This document shows, piece by piece, positions 12,019 through 23,536 of a DNA stretch of 64,000 nt (positions within the stretch are counted from its first letter, which is position 1; each line of letters begins with the position of its first letter). The stretch is taken from NCBI GenBank assembly GCA_905250025.1, contig CAJNOJ010000087.1, positions 310,001 to 374,000 on the forward strand, written 5' to 3'. The position numbers were made by a program, and so were the translations under genes. The notes under the pieces are model-generated. The model was not told where the DNA came from, ran no database searches, and saw nothing but the letters and a program-made list of their open reading frames with translations. Source of the stretch: Adineta ricciae (Eukaryota > Rotifera > Eurotatoria > Adinetida > Adinetidae).

Positions 12019-12876
12019 CTATCGTTTCTGATCGATTTTTTCGAGAGATATCAATCTAGAACACAAAAACAAAGAAATTACAATCGTATCGATCGCTATT
12101 CACTTACGGTTTAAGTTGATCAGCAAATGATTTCATTTCGTCTCCGACTTTATCCTATTAAAAACAAGGAACTTTCTAAAGTACTTTTAAAAGGGAAACT
12201 TTACATCGAGCACTGATCCGATCAATGACATTTCGACGAAACAAGAATCTGTAAATGGTCGGCGATTTACCATTGGGTTTCCATCATTACGATTGCGCTC
12301 AGTTGACTAAACACACATGCAACAGTTTCAGTTCGACAAAAGTTCGCCGTTTAAATAAACGAAGATCCTTACCGTTGAAATTTTCGCCACAGTTATTTTT
12401 ATTCTTCCTTTTCGATAAATATCACCTTTAGCATAAAATTCGTAGTCGTATCCAAAGCCGAGTTCTTGTAAAAATGCTTGAATGTTCTTTGTTACACAAC
12501 AATCATGAAATTGTCGAATACTGACATGAGTGCTCTTGTCCAATTCAGCTGCAGCAACATACCGTAGATGATAGATCGGATTGGGTAAATCATCAAGAGC
12601 ATAACGAACACGCAATGAAACATTTGTAGGTGCAGGCGGTCGTAGTGAATAAACAATTTCATGATCATCAAATAATTCCACTTCACCTAAACAATCAAAT
12701 CTCGCTTTCGAATAAAATGAACTGAATCCTAACTCACCGGTTATATTGTCACATAATCCTTGTAAACGTGCTCGTAACAGATGGGCGGATTTATCCTCTA
12801 TACTACCTTGAAGCACATACTCTAATGGTAGGAATGATGAACGATTTTGTCCACCTAAGCTTTGGGCTGGATCCAT
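12019..12876 (-). CDS. MED18: Mediator subunit MED18
   Basis: Five exons: 12876-12738, 12686-12373, 12306-12205, 12154-12108, 12055-12019; 212 aa, close to human MED18 (208). Part of the Mediator head module, bridging activators and RNA polymerase II. Matches run throughout: LEYVLQGS at the N-terminus, LRARLQGLCDN, DHEIVYSLR, HLRYVAA, the IQAFLQELGFGYDYEFYAKG block with YRKGRIKI, and the C-terminal DEMKSFADQLKPLISLEKID followed by KR and the stop. An open frame continues 5' of the chosen ATG but has no family similarity. It is the first gene of a same-strand series with POLR1E (252 bp downstream) and the HIRIP3-like gene. Confidence 0.95.
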
Positions 12877-13616
12877 ATTCCTTTTTCTACAAAATTTGAT
12901 CTTTTTTAAACAGAAGAAAGTTCGTGTGGGTGTCATTGGCTCGTTTTCAGAACCAATAGTAATCATTTGCTGAAAACAATTCGTTGCACTTTTTAAATCT
13001 TTTTTTCGACAATTTTTTCTTTTTAATATGACTTTTTTCAATTTAAAATTGAATCAAAACTTGTCTTCGATAGATGTCGTCTAAGTTTTTACAAATCACG
13101 CAGGTAAGATTTTTTAAAACTTATATTTCATCAATATTTCGTTATTCAACTTGATGTTTATCAATCAAGGGAACGATAGAAATGATTTTGATTGGTTAAA
13201 TTTTGACAAGCATAGGTCAATCAGCCATGTGATCTGGCATGCAAGGAACGTATGGGCCAGACGATGAGATTGAGTCTGACAATTTTTTCTTTCTTTCCTC
13301 TAACTCTGCGCGTAATTATTTGATCGACAATCTCGTCTTTTTTTTCTTGCTTGTTTAGAGCATTTTTCTCGTGCCCGCGTCAACTATCGTCGCTAGAAAC
13401 AGAGATATTTTCTTCTTATTCTCAGTCATATCGCACCAAACAGCCGACATTCTGTATATACTCCGGTTAAGACAAAAACAATGAATGATTCCTTTTTATC
13501 CTCAACAACAACACCAGTGACAAAGTCAACTTGATTAGATCTCGTTTGTGCGTACTTGATTTTTCTAAACATGGACATATTCACTGTTTTTTTCTACTTT
13601 ATTTCAAGGTCACAAA
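12877..13616. other. Divergent intergenic region, MED18 / TP53INP
   Basis: 740 bp between divergent starts, so it should include both promoters and, by the run of splice-like signals before 13617, a non-coding 5' exon of TP53INP. An inverted CCAAT element (TTGATTGGTT) lies near 13189-13198. No coding frame recognised. Confidence 0.45.
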
Positions 13617-14546
13617 ATGTACAAAGCATTAACGTCATTATGGTCAAAGCCATTACCACCATCAACAACAACAACATCTCCAAATAATAGAACTCGAGAT
13701 TCATCAGATTCAACGGTTGATGAAGATGGTTGGATACTGGTTTCAGATAATGGTGAGGATTTGTTACTTCAAATCAATTCGTTCGAAATGTTTAACCTTG
13801 CGTTTCAGTAGTTGTAGAACCGAATACAACTTCATCAGATGATAAAAATAGTATAATGACTAATAGTTGGATCGCATCTCCACCATTAATGAGAACTGAT
13901 CAATCGCTATCGATAAATAGATCATCATCACCGAATACACATCATTTTAATCCAATCGAGAATTTACTTATCGAACATGCGAGTAAGAAACCGATCAATC
14001 GATTTCTTGGAACTGATTGATATCAAATAATATCATTTAGGTATGAGTGTTTACGAGCAAATTGCGTCGCGAACACGTGCTAGGCGTCACCGAAAAACCG
14101 TCAATGATACGAAACTCGATGAACAAATCGAAGGAGTGAAAACTGATGATGACGATGATCGATCATCTGTCGTTCTTCAAGTAAGTCTATCGATTCGTTT
14201 TATTTAAACTTAATTGTGTTTGTTATGCTTCTAGTATACACCTCCACATCCGAATATCTCATCTGTTCATCTTCGAACTTTGAACACCTCGTTAAGTCAT
14301 TCGACAAACTCTTCATTATCACCATTAGAATCGTCGACGTCATCACTCATTGCCCATCATCGCCATTTACAACGTATACATCAACGACGACGACGACGAT
14401 CAGGTAAAACATCTTCCAAATTAACCTTAACGAATCAAATTGATGAATCAAAACAAACATACAATAAAATAATCGAACGGCAACGTTTAAATTATGCTCG
14501 TACACCTAAACTTGTTCTCCATCAACCATCCCGTGCCAATCATTGA
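13617..14546 (+). CDS. TP53INP/DOR family autophagy and nuclear co-regulator protein
   Basis: Four exons: 13617-13752, 13809-13982, 14041-14180, 14235-14546; 253 aa. Vertebrate TP53INP1/2 shuttle between nucleus and autophagosomes and bind ATG8 proteins. The sequence has the three family signatures in order: an acidic LIR, DEDGWILV (W39 to V42), followed by VVVEPN; the central SWIASPP and then PIENLLIEHASMSVYEQI, nearly identical to the vertebrate SPMENLLIEHPSMSVYAV; and a basic C-terminus ending LVLHQPSRANH, like the family's HQPxxxxxN ending. A GTAAAA inside exon 4 (near 14404) could act as a donor but reading on reaches the conserved C-terminus, so it is kept coding. Confidence 0.92.
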
Positions 14547-15309
14547 TTGAATAAACAACCAGCAAACAAAAATGCCAAGTCTGTCTAAACCCACACACAC
14601 ACTCTCTCTCTCTCAGTATTACAGTAAACGAAATATAAATTCTTTATCTATATATCTATCTATATAGAATATCAAACATGTAATCTTTTCCATGTCATTC
14701 CATAACTTCTTTTTCGTCTGTTTCTATACATTTCTCTAATCATGCACATTTGTCCTTGTATTTATTTGACTTTTTTCTTCTATTGACATTTTTTTACACC
14801 AGTGTATCTGTGTACATACGAATCGCATTTTTTCTCTTTCCTTTTGGTGTTGTAACGTCAGTGCTATGCCTAGTTTCGACTAAAGAAAATGAAAAATTAC
14901 TTTATAAAAACAACATGTTCTTTTCGTCATGTCTATTTTCTGTTGTCTATCTGTATTTTTTAGCATTTCTACCGGATCTGAGAGCCTTTGAGCTGATATA
15001 CATATATTTATATATTCGTAATATTACGCGCGCTTTTTCTTTCTACTACTTTTTTTCTTGCCCTTCATGTGTTATGTATGTGTGTATTTACGAAGCCTTT
15101 TTCACGGTTCAGTGTGTAAGAACGCAAAAGAAAAAGAAAAAAAAAAGAATCGTAAATTATAATTGAAATAAAAAAAAAAGAACAAAAGATAATTTGTATA
15201 AAGACAAATATGTTTTTCTTTATTGAAGAAAGATTATTAAGTAATTCAACATCTAACTATTGTCCATTTTAGTTCGAAATAGATTGTATTTTTCAATGAC
15301 TAGCGACTC
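14547..15309. other. 3' flank of TP53INP and upstream region of PAPS transporter
   Basis: About 760 bp with a CA/CT microsatellite at 14592-14614 and T-rich sequence. An apparent open frame at 14750-15166 is Phe/Tyr/Leu-rich low complexity and is not credited as a gene. The SLC35B3 promoter must lie here. Confidence 0.5.
14592..14614. repeat. (CA)n(CT)n compound microsatellite
   Basis: CACACACACA directly followed by CTCTCTCTCT, 3' of the TP53INP coding region. Confidence 0.85.
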
Positions 15310-17025
15310 ATGGCAATAAATCAAGGTGAATAGACTGCTTTGACATTGGCATTAATGATGAAAAGTACTTCAATATGTCTTTTGTATCTTTCAGGGTTCG
15401 ATTCATTATCGTCAGATTCTTCGATAAAAGCCTTAACACTATCCACTGATAGCATAGTACCAAGAGAACACGATCAAATGCTACATTCACCTTCAAAATC
15501 ATCTCTTTGGCATCGATATTCGTCATTACCGAATCAATATCCACTTCGTTTTCTCGGCCTATGTGCGCAGGTTTTTGTATATTATCTCGGTTATGGTTAT
15601 TTACAAGTAAATTTAATTGTGAAGATTAACGTTGAATAGACATTTCTATGTATGGTTTCGCTAGGAATTGATATTTACATTGAAGGGTTTCAGTGAAACA
15701 GCTTGGTTTTTGACATGTTATCAGTTTCTGGTTTATAGTGTACTTTCATTTCGACATATTGGTTTTGTTGGGTTAAGCCAGCGCAGGTTTGATATGATTG
15801 CAATGTTTTTCCAATGATAATAAGTCAGATTTTTCTTTTAGAGCTAGTTTTCGTTCGTATATCATTCTTGCTATGTTGACTCTTAGTACAATGGGTTTGT
15901 CGAATTATTCAGTTGGCTATTTAAACTATCCGTATGAAAAGCACATTTTCTATTCGAAATATTTTCGTTTCATTGATTAATTTAGTACACAAGTGATGTT
16001 TAAATGTTGTAAATTGATACCTGTACTTATCGGTGGTGTCATCATTCAAAGTAAAGCTTAGAAACGGACGAATGACGAGATGTTTTGTTTGTATATTCAG
16101 AGAAAACATTCAATCGTTATGATGTATCTGCTGCGATTTGTATGTCAATTGGATTGATATTTTTTACCCTAGCCGATTCAAAAGTTCGGCCGAGTTTCAA
16201 TACATATGGTAGAAGACAAATCACATGTGTTTTTGTATGAAGGATAATATGTTCTTTGTTTAGGTGTGTTTATCATTTGCATGGCACTGGTTGCTGATGC
16301 TATTATTGGTAATTATCAGGAGAAAATCATGAAAACACACAATGTTCCCAACGTGGAAATGGTTCGAGATTAAAATAAAAACGAATTGATATTTCCTAGG
16401 AAGTGTTTCTTCTAGGTTTTCTATAGTTTTATGTTTGGATTCTTAATGATTTTATTCGGACTCTTACTAACAGACAATTTATTTTCGAGTATCGCTTTTT
16501 GGAGCAAGGTTCGTGTATTTAGTTCTTTTTTCTTGCCTTCCATTAACTCTATTAGATACTCTCGCATCTTATTACTGTTTGCACATAGATAGAATAACTT
16601 AATTGAATCTTTATTTTAGTATCCTGTACAAACATATGGATACGCTTTGTTGTTCTCAGTATTTGGATATTTGGGCATTGATATTGTCTTGACATTAATC
16701 AAGGAGTATGGCGCATTAATTTGTGTCACAGTAACAACATGTCGAAAAGCAGTAACCATCGTCTTATCATTTATACTTTTTTCCAAGCCGTTTATTTTTG
16801 AGTAAGATGTTTAGCATAATCTTTGTATTATAGAAATTCACATGTTCTTTTGCTAGCTATGTTTGGTCGGGTTTTATTGTGGTTGTTGGCATTTATCTCA
16901 ATGTTTATAGTCGCAACCAAGCAGCATTCAATGCCAAAATTGCATCTTATGCTACTAGTTTGTTCGGTTCTCATTGGGTCTCGAAATTTTATTCGGGAAC
17001 ATCTACGCGAACCTTATCTGTGTGA
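15310..17025 (+). CDS. SLC35B3: Adenosine 3'-phospho-5'-phosphosulfate (PAPS) transporter, SLC35B3-like
   Basis: Ten exons: 15310-15325, 15395-15606, 15665-15786, 15842-15931, 15986-16050, 16101-16208, 16264-16361, 16416-16508, 16620-16801, 16857-17025; 384 aa. A Golgi multi-pass antiporter importing the sulfate donor PAPS. Near-continuous similarity to SLC35B3: YYLGYGYLQEL, GLSNYSVGYLNYPTQVMF followed by KCCKLIPVLIGGVIIQ, DVSAAICMSIGLIFFTLADS, ADAIIGNYQEKIMKTHN, QTYGYALLFS, VTTCRKAVTIVLSFILFSKP and YVWSGFIVVVGIYLNVYS. SLC35B2 is less similar as I recall it. The 16-nt first coding exon (MAINQ) was chosen because it supplies an ATG in the right phase with a GT donor; an alternative upstream start cannot be excluded. 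Confidence 0.93.
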
Positions 17026-17713
17026 TATTTTCCGTGAATCTCACATGTGTCTTTTTAGCATCATTATTATTTATTATATTTTGCATAGTTCAATTAAAAA
17101 ACGACGAATAAAGAGTACAACACATATATTAGATTGTATTTCTAGTAAAAATATCATATGACATCATTGTTTTTTCGTCGATCGCATAAGATTTAATATC
17201 GATTTGTGAAACACGAGCCATTTAGTCAATATTTGATTTATAATCATGATGTTTTATTTATAAATAGAAACACTTGTGAAGAAACAACGAAATATCCACG
17301 TGATTGTATTACGAATAAGCGTTATCTTGAAAATATCTGAACGAAGATCGATGGAGTACATTCACTTGTCTCACTCGCATGATCTTCATGTGAAAAGACA
17401 ATGGGAATGCTGATTGACCTCAGATCGTATGAAATTCGGTCATATTTTCTTCCACTTGTCGTCAGTAGGACACAATGTACTATTAAAGTGTAAGAGAAAA
17501 GTAAAATATAAATGTATCACATGGTGAAACATAATGGAAGATTAGTTTAATTTATAATTCTCATTCAGTTTGTTGAAAATCTAATAAGAAATTGATGTGT
17601 CAGAAATGATTGCATAGCAACGAAATCTATTGTATGTTATTTTTTGTCGTGTCTCTCATCGTTTTTTTCCCGATAAGAACCATCGAAATAAACAATATTC
17701 CAAGAGATATTCT
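17026..17713. other. Intergenic region
   Basis: About 690 bp, A+T-rich, no coding frame with exon-like character. An open frame continues upstream of 17714 to 17630, so the next gene could start earlier. Confidence 0.5.
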
Positions 17714-18283
17714 ATGTCTACATCGAAGCGAATTCGTCAATTGGCACTAACGAGTGACGATGATTTAGCTGAAGCTACAAGTGCTTTCATTGAATCTTTA
17801 CTAATACCAACGAGTAGTATTTCTCAAACAAGAGAAAAACAAGTCAATTCCTTACATTCTAAACAAAAATCACCCGAAAATCAGTTACAAACTGAACGAG
17901 AAATCATATCAACTTTGAGTGAGTCTGTAGATGCAAATCGAATTCAAATCGGCAACGATAGAACGCCAAAGAATGATGTCGACGACTGGGTATGACTTCC
18001 TTGAATAGCAAAATACATAGAATCTTTTTTGACATACTAAGGTTTGTCCTGTAGCTGTAGCATTAAGACGAGCTGGATATGACGTAGGAAACTTGTGCTA
18101 TATATATTTCATAATTAAAATTTTTTCTATTAGGTGCCACTTAGACCTTCAAAATCTTGGCTCAAACGAGGTCACTAAAGTTTTCCACTTACTATATATT
18201 TTATCAATCACTAGTTAACTGTTTCAGATCGAAGAAAACAAGCTTTACTACGTCAACAACGGATGTCACACGAAGACACGTAG
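17714..18283 (+). CDS. Unrecognised small basic protein with BH3-like segment
   Basis: Four exons: 17714-17989, 18042-18083, 18134-18170, 18228-18283; 136 aa with consistent phases and GT-AG introns of about 50 nt, which supports a real gene. I do not recognise the family. The N-terminal 90 residues are polar and probably disordered (Ser, Gln, Glu-rich). The spliced C-terminal part reads DWVCPVAVALRRAGYDVPLR, then PSKSWLKRDRRKQALLRQQR, and is predicted helical and strongly basic. The core VAVALRRAGYD resembles a BH3 helix (hydrophobic, x3, Leu, x2, Ala, Gly, then Asp one position late), which is suggestive only. An in-frame upstream ATG at 17630 would add 28 residues. Confidence 0.6.
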
Positions 18284-21104
18284 TCTTTGTTATTATTATC
18301 TTGGCAGGAAAAGACACATGAATATTTTCATACCCTGTAACCTTATATCTGCTAAAGACTGCGCATGCTCGTCTAATCCTATCAAGTCAGTGTCATGATA
18401 TATGGTTCAGACAAACTGAAAAATGATAATTAAAGATATCTTTTTTTCATGAAGCTCATTTTTATTTATCCAGTGCACAAGAGGATCCCAACGAGTGTAT
18501 TTGAAAGTTCACACGAAGAACAGTAATAAAAGACTTCGTCATTCTTAGATGACATTCTACTATCCGATGAACTGTAGCTAATCCATGTCGGTTTCAAATT
18601 TAGTTAGAAAAATATCGAAATGTCCGGCCAAACTTCTGGGCAACTAATAATTACAAAAGAAAAGGCCAGATGTTTTCATTTTTCATAGGCTGACATCAAA
18701 AGAAAGAGATGTCAGATAAAGTTTCTAAATTGTGTCATGCATTAACAGCGCATTACACTAATGGATCGTAGACAGCGCAAGAATAATTATGAAAATCATA
18801 ATGCTCTCACGAGTTTTTCTGTCATTATTAGAAAAAATTAATTGCTAAATTCACTTAGATAGACGTAAGCATTTTATCGTTCGTGTAAACACTTCGAAAA
18901 TATCTGTAGAAGTTTGTAGGACTGTTTTCGTTCCATGGAAAATCTTTGGTTTCAAACTTGAAACAGTGCATTCGTATAATTGCAACAATTATCACATACA
19001 GGTACACAATATATGTGAGTAATAAAGGGAATATAATAGATATAGTGGCATTTCGCATCAGTTGATTTGACATGAACTTGCTAATTTTAGGAAACAGCGT
19101 CATATTTCTGTTCACACATGGATAGTTCATTCGTTGAGTGAAATTCAGCAGTGATAATTACCAATTTGATAAATATAGACTCATTATTAAAATGCAAAAT
19201 AGAACCATTCTATCTGTGCGCACATGACACATTTCAATCATCTCATTTCTAAAGACGCAAATGGTTTGTAGCTTTCTCTGAAGATGAATCCCAGATATTC
19301 TTTTGTTCTTTTCACTTAGTAAGAACATTTAGGGTTCGTCACAGGGGAATCTTTTATTATGTCCATGCGCATGAACGCAACTCGTATAAACAGCTCATAT
19401 CCTTGATTTTCTTTACATTTCAATCAAATATTTTTCTTCTTTATTTATTTATATCTTGACTCATGTGAATATTAAAAAAACGTATGCGATATATAATTAA
19501 TAAAGTCACAAGTATGAATAATACGGCAGTTACACTTTACACCTTAAAAATACTTCGATGTGAATGTGCAAACCTTAGACTATTGTTTTCTCGATGGAAT
19601 AGAAATAATATCTTTAAGTTCTTTTCTTAACAGAATATTAGAATCTTAAAAGCAATTTTACACTGCCGGCAACATGTTATGGGAAAAATAACGGAGTGTT
19701 CTCTTGAAATAAGGGGAAAAAACAACTTTCCTCAACAAGGACCCATTCCTTTGGTAGTTTGTTCTTTTATTTCGGTTCTTTCAAAAAAAAAAGGAGTTCC
19801 ATTCGACCTTTGTAGAAACAAATCGGTAGCAAATGCTCAAACTGAAACTCAAGGCAATTTAACTTAGTTTTGCGTTTTTCTTCGTGTTTGAAGTAGGAGG
19901 AATCTGATTTGATCCTAACTACTTAGACAAAGTCTGATGAAGATTTATTCATATGACGTCAATTTGCTCGCAGTTTTTCCGTGGATTCTTTTGTCACCTT
20001 AATGAAATATTAAGATAAGACAATACTTTTCTAATCTGTAGATTTTTGAAAGATCAGATTCCCTGTGAGCTTATGGAGATATATATGAAAAGTGGATTTG
20101 TCTGAAGATAATGGAAACGATAGGATCTTGTTTTTTTCAAACAAATACTTTCATACAAAAAAGAAAAAAAAACAAGATCCTCTTGTATTAAGAGAAAGAT
20201 TTAATGAATATCTCTCTGTATAGTCATAGAGTAGAGGAGAAAAAGAGAATACTATTAGAACCACCATAGATATAAATCGTATGTTCTATCACAATTATCT
20301 TCACTGCTAGGAAGAAAATCGTCATGCATAAATATTCAACGATTGATTAGATTGAGTCTTGACAAACAGGTAAGAATGATAAGATAATCTATTGCTTGAA
20401 GTTTTCCTGTATGAAACCTCGAACGCATTGTAATGAAAGATGCATTATCATTATTTTCTTTGTTCCTCGATATAATATAGAAAATCGATTTGTAAAAATG
20501 GAAATACGTTCGATTATTTTTTCTTACAGCCGATTTCCTTCCTCGCTAGTAGCTTAGACTGAGAAAATAGAGAATAAACCTCGCTGTTTCCTCAAGTAAG
20601 TTAATAGCTCAAGCAGAAAAATGGTATCCAACTGTAAAGAAACAAAGATTAACTCATGAATAATATGTCATTAGCACAAATGTAGGAAGTCTTCTATTCA
20701 TTTCAAAATCCTATCTATTAGTTTTCGAATAAAAATAGCTTTACATTGAGATCAACAGGTTGATTTGGACTGACACTTCTTTAAATTAGATGTTTTCATA
20801 TTCATACTTCCAACTAGTCTAGCTAGTTATTAGCAATGTCTGTGAAGTAAAAGAATGCGAAGGATGTACTAAAATATAGTTCACGCCCGAGAACGTGAAG
20901 AACAAAAAACAGGAGAATCAAAACGTCATTATCTATCAGTGCAAATTTGCATCCATCTCGATTGTCATAAATGGCGTTGATGAGTTTTGTATATCCTTTT
21001 CAATTCATTCATTGAGTAGTTTTTCCACTTCGCGCAGGACACTTGTATTGAGAATGGAAAGCTAAAAGAAAATTTTCTTTTTCAGATTTGAACGACTCGT
21101 AATC
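18284..21104. other. Gene-poor region of about 2.8 kb
   Basis: No convincing gene. The minus-strand frame 18855-19130 (91 codons, hydrophobic middle) has no family resemblance and no splice context. There is a palindromic CRE-like TGACGTCA at 19954-19961 and an inverted repeat at 20122-20181. The stretch ends with TTTTCTTTTTCAG near 21086, a probable 5' UTR acceptor for the GPCR, so part of the region may be its leader intron and promoter. Confidence 0.55.
20122..20181. repeat. Perfect inverted repeat (hairpin), 16-bp arms, 28-nt loop
   Basis: Left arm AGGATCTTGTTTTTTT at 20122-20137 and right arm AAAAAAACAAGATCCT at 20166-20181 are exact reverse complements. It lies in non-coding sequence upstream of the GPCR. 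Half of each arm is a homopolymer, so chance formation or a minor foldback element is as likely as a functional RNA hairpin. Confidence 0.75.
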
Positions 21105-22733
21105 ATGTTCACAAATGATGATCTTAATCGATGCCCATCAATATTCTACGGTTCATTTGCAAATCCGTTTTTCATCGAAAGAATTTTACTAATGATCTAT
21201 GCAATTATATTCGTTGTCGGTGTGGTTGGAAACACCATGACAATCATCATCATCATATGTAATACGCATTTACGAACGCCAACAAATTTTTATTTATTAA
21301 ATTTGGCAATCTCGGATCTAATGATACTCATGTGTAATCTGCCGACTGAAATGATTGAGATTCATTATCGACAATGGCCATTGCCAGTGATATTTTGTAA
21401 ATTACGAAGTATATGCGCAGAATTTTTTACTTGTTCGTCAATTTTAACAATTCTCGCATTTACATGTGAACGGTACTTTGCTATTGTACAGCCAAGCCAT
21501 TACCATCGTCTCAGTCATTTTCGTCGTGCTCAAAAAGTCATACTAATCATTTTATTCATCTCACTTGTGTTCAGCGTTCCATTCGGTTTTATCTATCAAA
21601 TCGAAACGACCATTCACAAACTCTCGTCAAACTCTATACCTATTCCAGTTTCATCGTTAGAAGATCTAACAAATCTACAGTTCAATCAAACAATCTTTTG
21701 CAAATCTTGTGCGCAGAGGAAAAGCGTCACACACCTACTATCCATAATTATCATTATTACATCGATCTGTTTTTTCTATTTGCCAATGATTATCATCGGA
21801 GCCATTTACTTGTTCATTGTTAAAGCTCTCCGGCTTGTAAATAAATGTGAAAATAATGCAACAACTCAATTAAATTCAAGTTTGTCATCGTTATTAAGTG
21901 CTTCGAATATCGGAAAGAAACAAACTTCAACAACATCATGCCACTCACTTGCCACTCATAAGGATTTGACGGAAATTAAACAGCAAAATATGCACCTCGG
22001 ATCTTATTCCTGGCTGAAAACACGTGCACGCTGTCAAGCACGGAAAGTTGTTGTGAAAACATTAGGTAAAATCAGCTAGAGTCATTTTTAATAACATTCT
22101 TCATCGACATATTTGTCTTTCTCTTCTTTAGTTGCAGTTGTTATCGCGTTTTTTGTTTGTTATGCTCCATTGTATGTTCAACGATTACTTCTAGCCATCA
22201 TGAATTTGAATTTAACCAGGATATTCGAATCCGATGTATTTGCTAATATCATTGCTTATCTTTATGTTATATCAGGCACAACTTATTACTTCGGTTCCGT
22301 CGTCAATCCTATACTTTACAATGTTGTGTCGAATAAATATCGACGTGCATTTCGGAATTTGTTCTTCTGTCAAGTGACTTATAAATCGAAAACGACGAGC
22401 AAAGCACCGAAGACTTTGTTTCAATTAAACCGTCCAAACAAGCGAACAGTTAATTATTTAGTGAAAAAGCCAGAAACATTTCCTCAACTATACGTTCAAA
22501 ACCATTATCAACTACCCATGAACGGAATAATCCCCATGGTAAAACGTCCGGCGATCCCCACATCGAAATCGAATTCATCATCGATGAGCTCACAAAATCG
22601 AGAACAATATCCACTCTATCTGCAACACTTTAATGAATCATTAGCAAAGAAATGTCAAGTATATCAAAATAGCCGAGCTTCTCTTCGAAGGAAATTACTT
22701 GCGCGAAAGATGCTTGCCGACAACGATCGATAG
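21105..22733 (+). CDS. Rhodopsin-class peptide GPCR, neuromedin U/pyrokinin receptor type
   Basis: Two exons: 21105-22065 and 22132-22733; 520 aa. Seven membrane helices. TM1 is VGVVGNTMTIIIIICNT with the GN motif, followed by LRTPTNFYLLNLAISDLMIL (TM2). CKL precedes TM3 and LAFTCERYFAI is the E/DRY box. The long third loop is Ser/Thr-rich, TM6 is VVIAFFVCYAPLYVQRLL and TM7 is NPILYNVVSNKYRRAF. The FYLLNLAISDL, CKLR and AFFVCYAPLYVQRL blocks resemble NMUR/pyrokinin/capability receptors; the ligand is inferred from this only. The DRY motif is CERY, and TM6 has CYAP instead of the common CWxP. The single intron in TM6-proximal code is phase 1. The start follows a likely UTR acceptor 19 nt upstream. 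Confidence 0.88.
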
Positions 22734-23536
22734 TTAATCACAAACAACACAACATAATCGAACTAATTCTCGACTTGACATTCAAGCCATATCAAATACA
22801 GCAGACTGTACCATGATCAGTGAAAGTCATCAATATGTGATATACATAAGCCGTGCAAATTCGTTGTGTACTTTCATATTGTTTGTTATTAATGATCAGT
22901 AGAAGAAAAATAATAATAAATCGATTGACGACCGATCAATTATTTGTCTAAAAAACGCAGATTTGTTTAGATTTCTGTCTTGTGAAAACGACCGATGATA
23001 ACTGGAAAAATTACTGATGCATTTCTATGGTTATAAACATTAATCAGATGAATTCTAGCGAATAGAATTTGTAAGAGAGAGAGAAAAGCCGCTTTTCGAG
23101 CCTCAAGAAATCTAAAAAACACTTTAGATAGCTCTTCATTCACTATCATTGATCGCCCTTACACTTTTCTTCTTCTCCTTCTTGGCGTCAGTTTCCTTTT
23201 TCCTATACTTTTTTTGTGTTTTCCGCAGTCAATTTTCATTCTTTTTTTTCTCATCAAATAATAACACACATCGAAAAAAAAAGGAATAAGTAAAACCTAG
23301 GAGAAATAAAGACAAAGCTTGTTATTCAGTCGACGAATGAACGAGTGCAGCCATTGGAAATGATACGATGAATGAATGTAAAGTAGCTAATGTGAGACGA
23401 GAGAAGAAAATACAAAGTGTATGCACAAGAGATGAAGAAGCTAGAGGAGAGATGACTACGAATAGAATATGATAAGAAGATTTACATCATATGCATATTG
23501 TTGTCTATTAGTTAACGTCTTTCAGAAGGACGAAAC
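22734..23536. other. Intergenic region, GPCR 3' flank and KChIP-like gene leader
   Basis: About 800 bp without a gene. AATAATAAATC near 22910 may serve polyadenylation of the GPCR. CTTTCAG at about 23519-23525, just before exon 1a of the next gene, looks like a splice acceptor in the 5' UTR. Confidence 0.5.

Noticed and set aside
14750-15166. 138-codon frame rich in Phe, Tyr and Leu
   Set aside because: Composition reflects a T-rich 3' flank; no motif and it ends in an A-rich run.
18855-19130. 91-codon minus-strand frame with hydrophobic centre
   Set aside because: No family resemblance, no splice context, A+T-driven Ile/Tyr/Phe composition; kept only as part of the gene-poor region.
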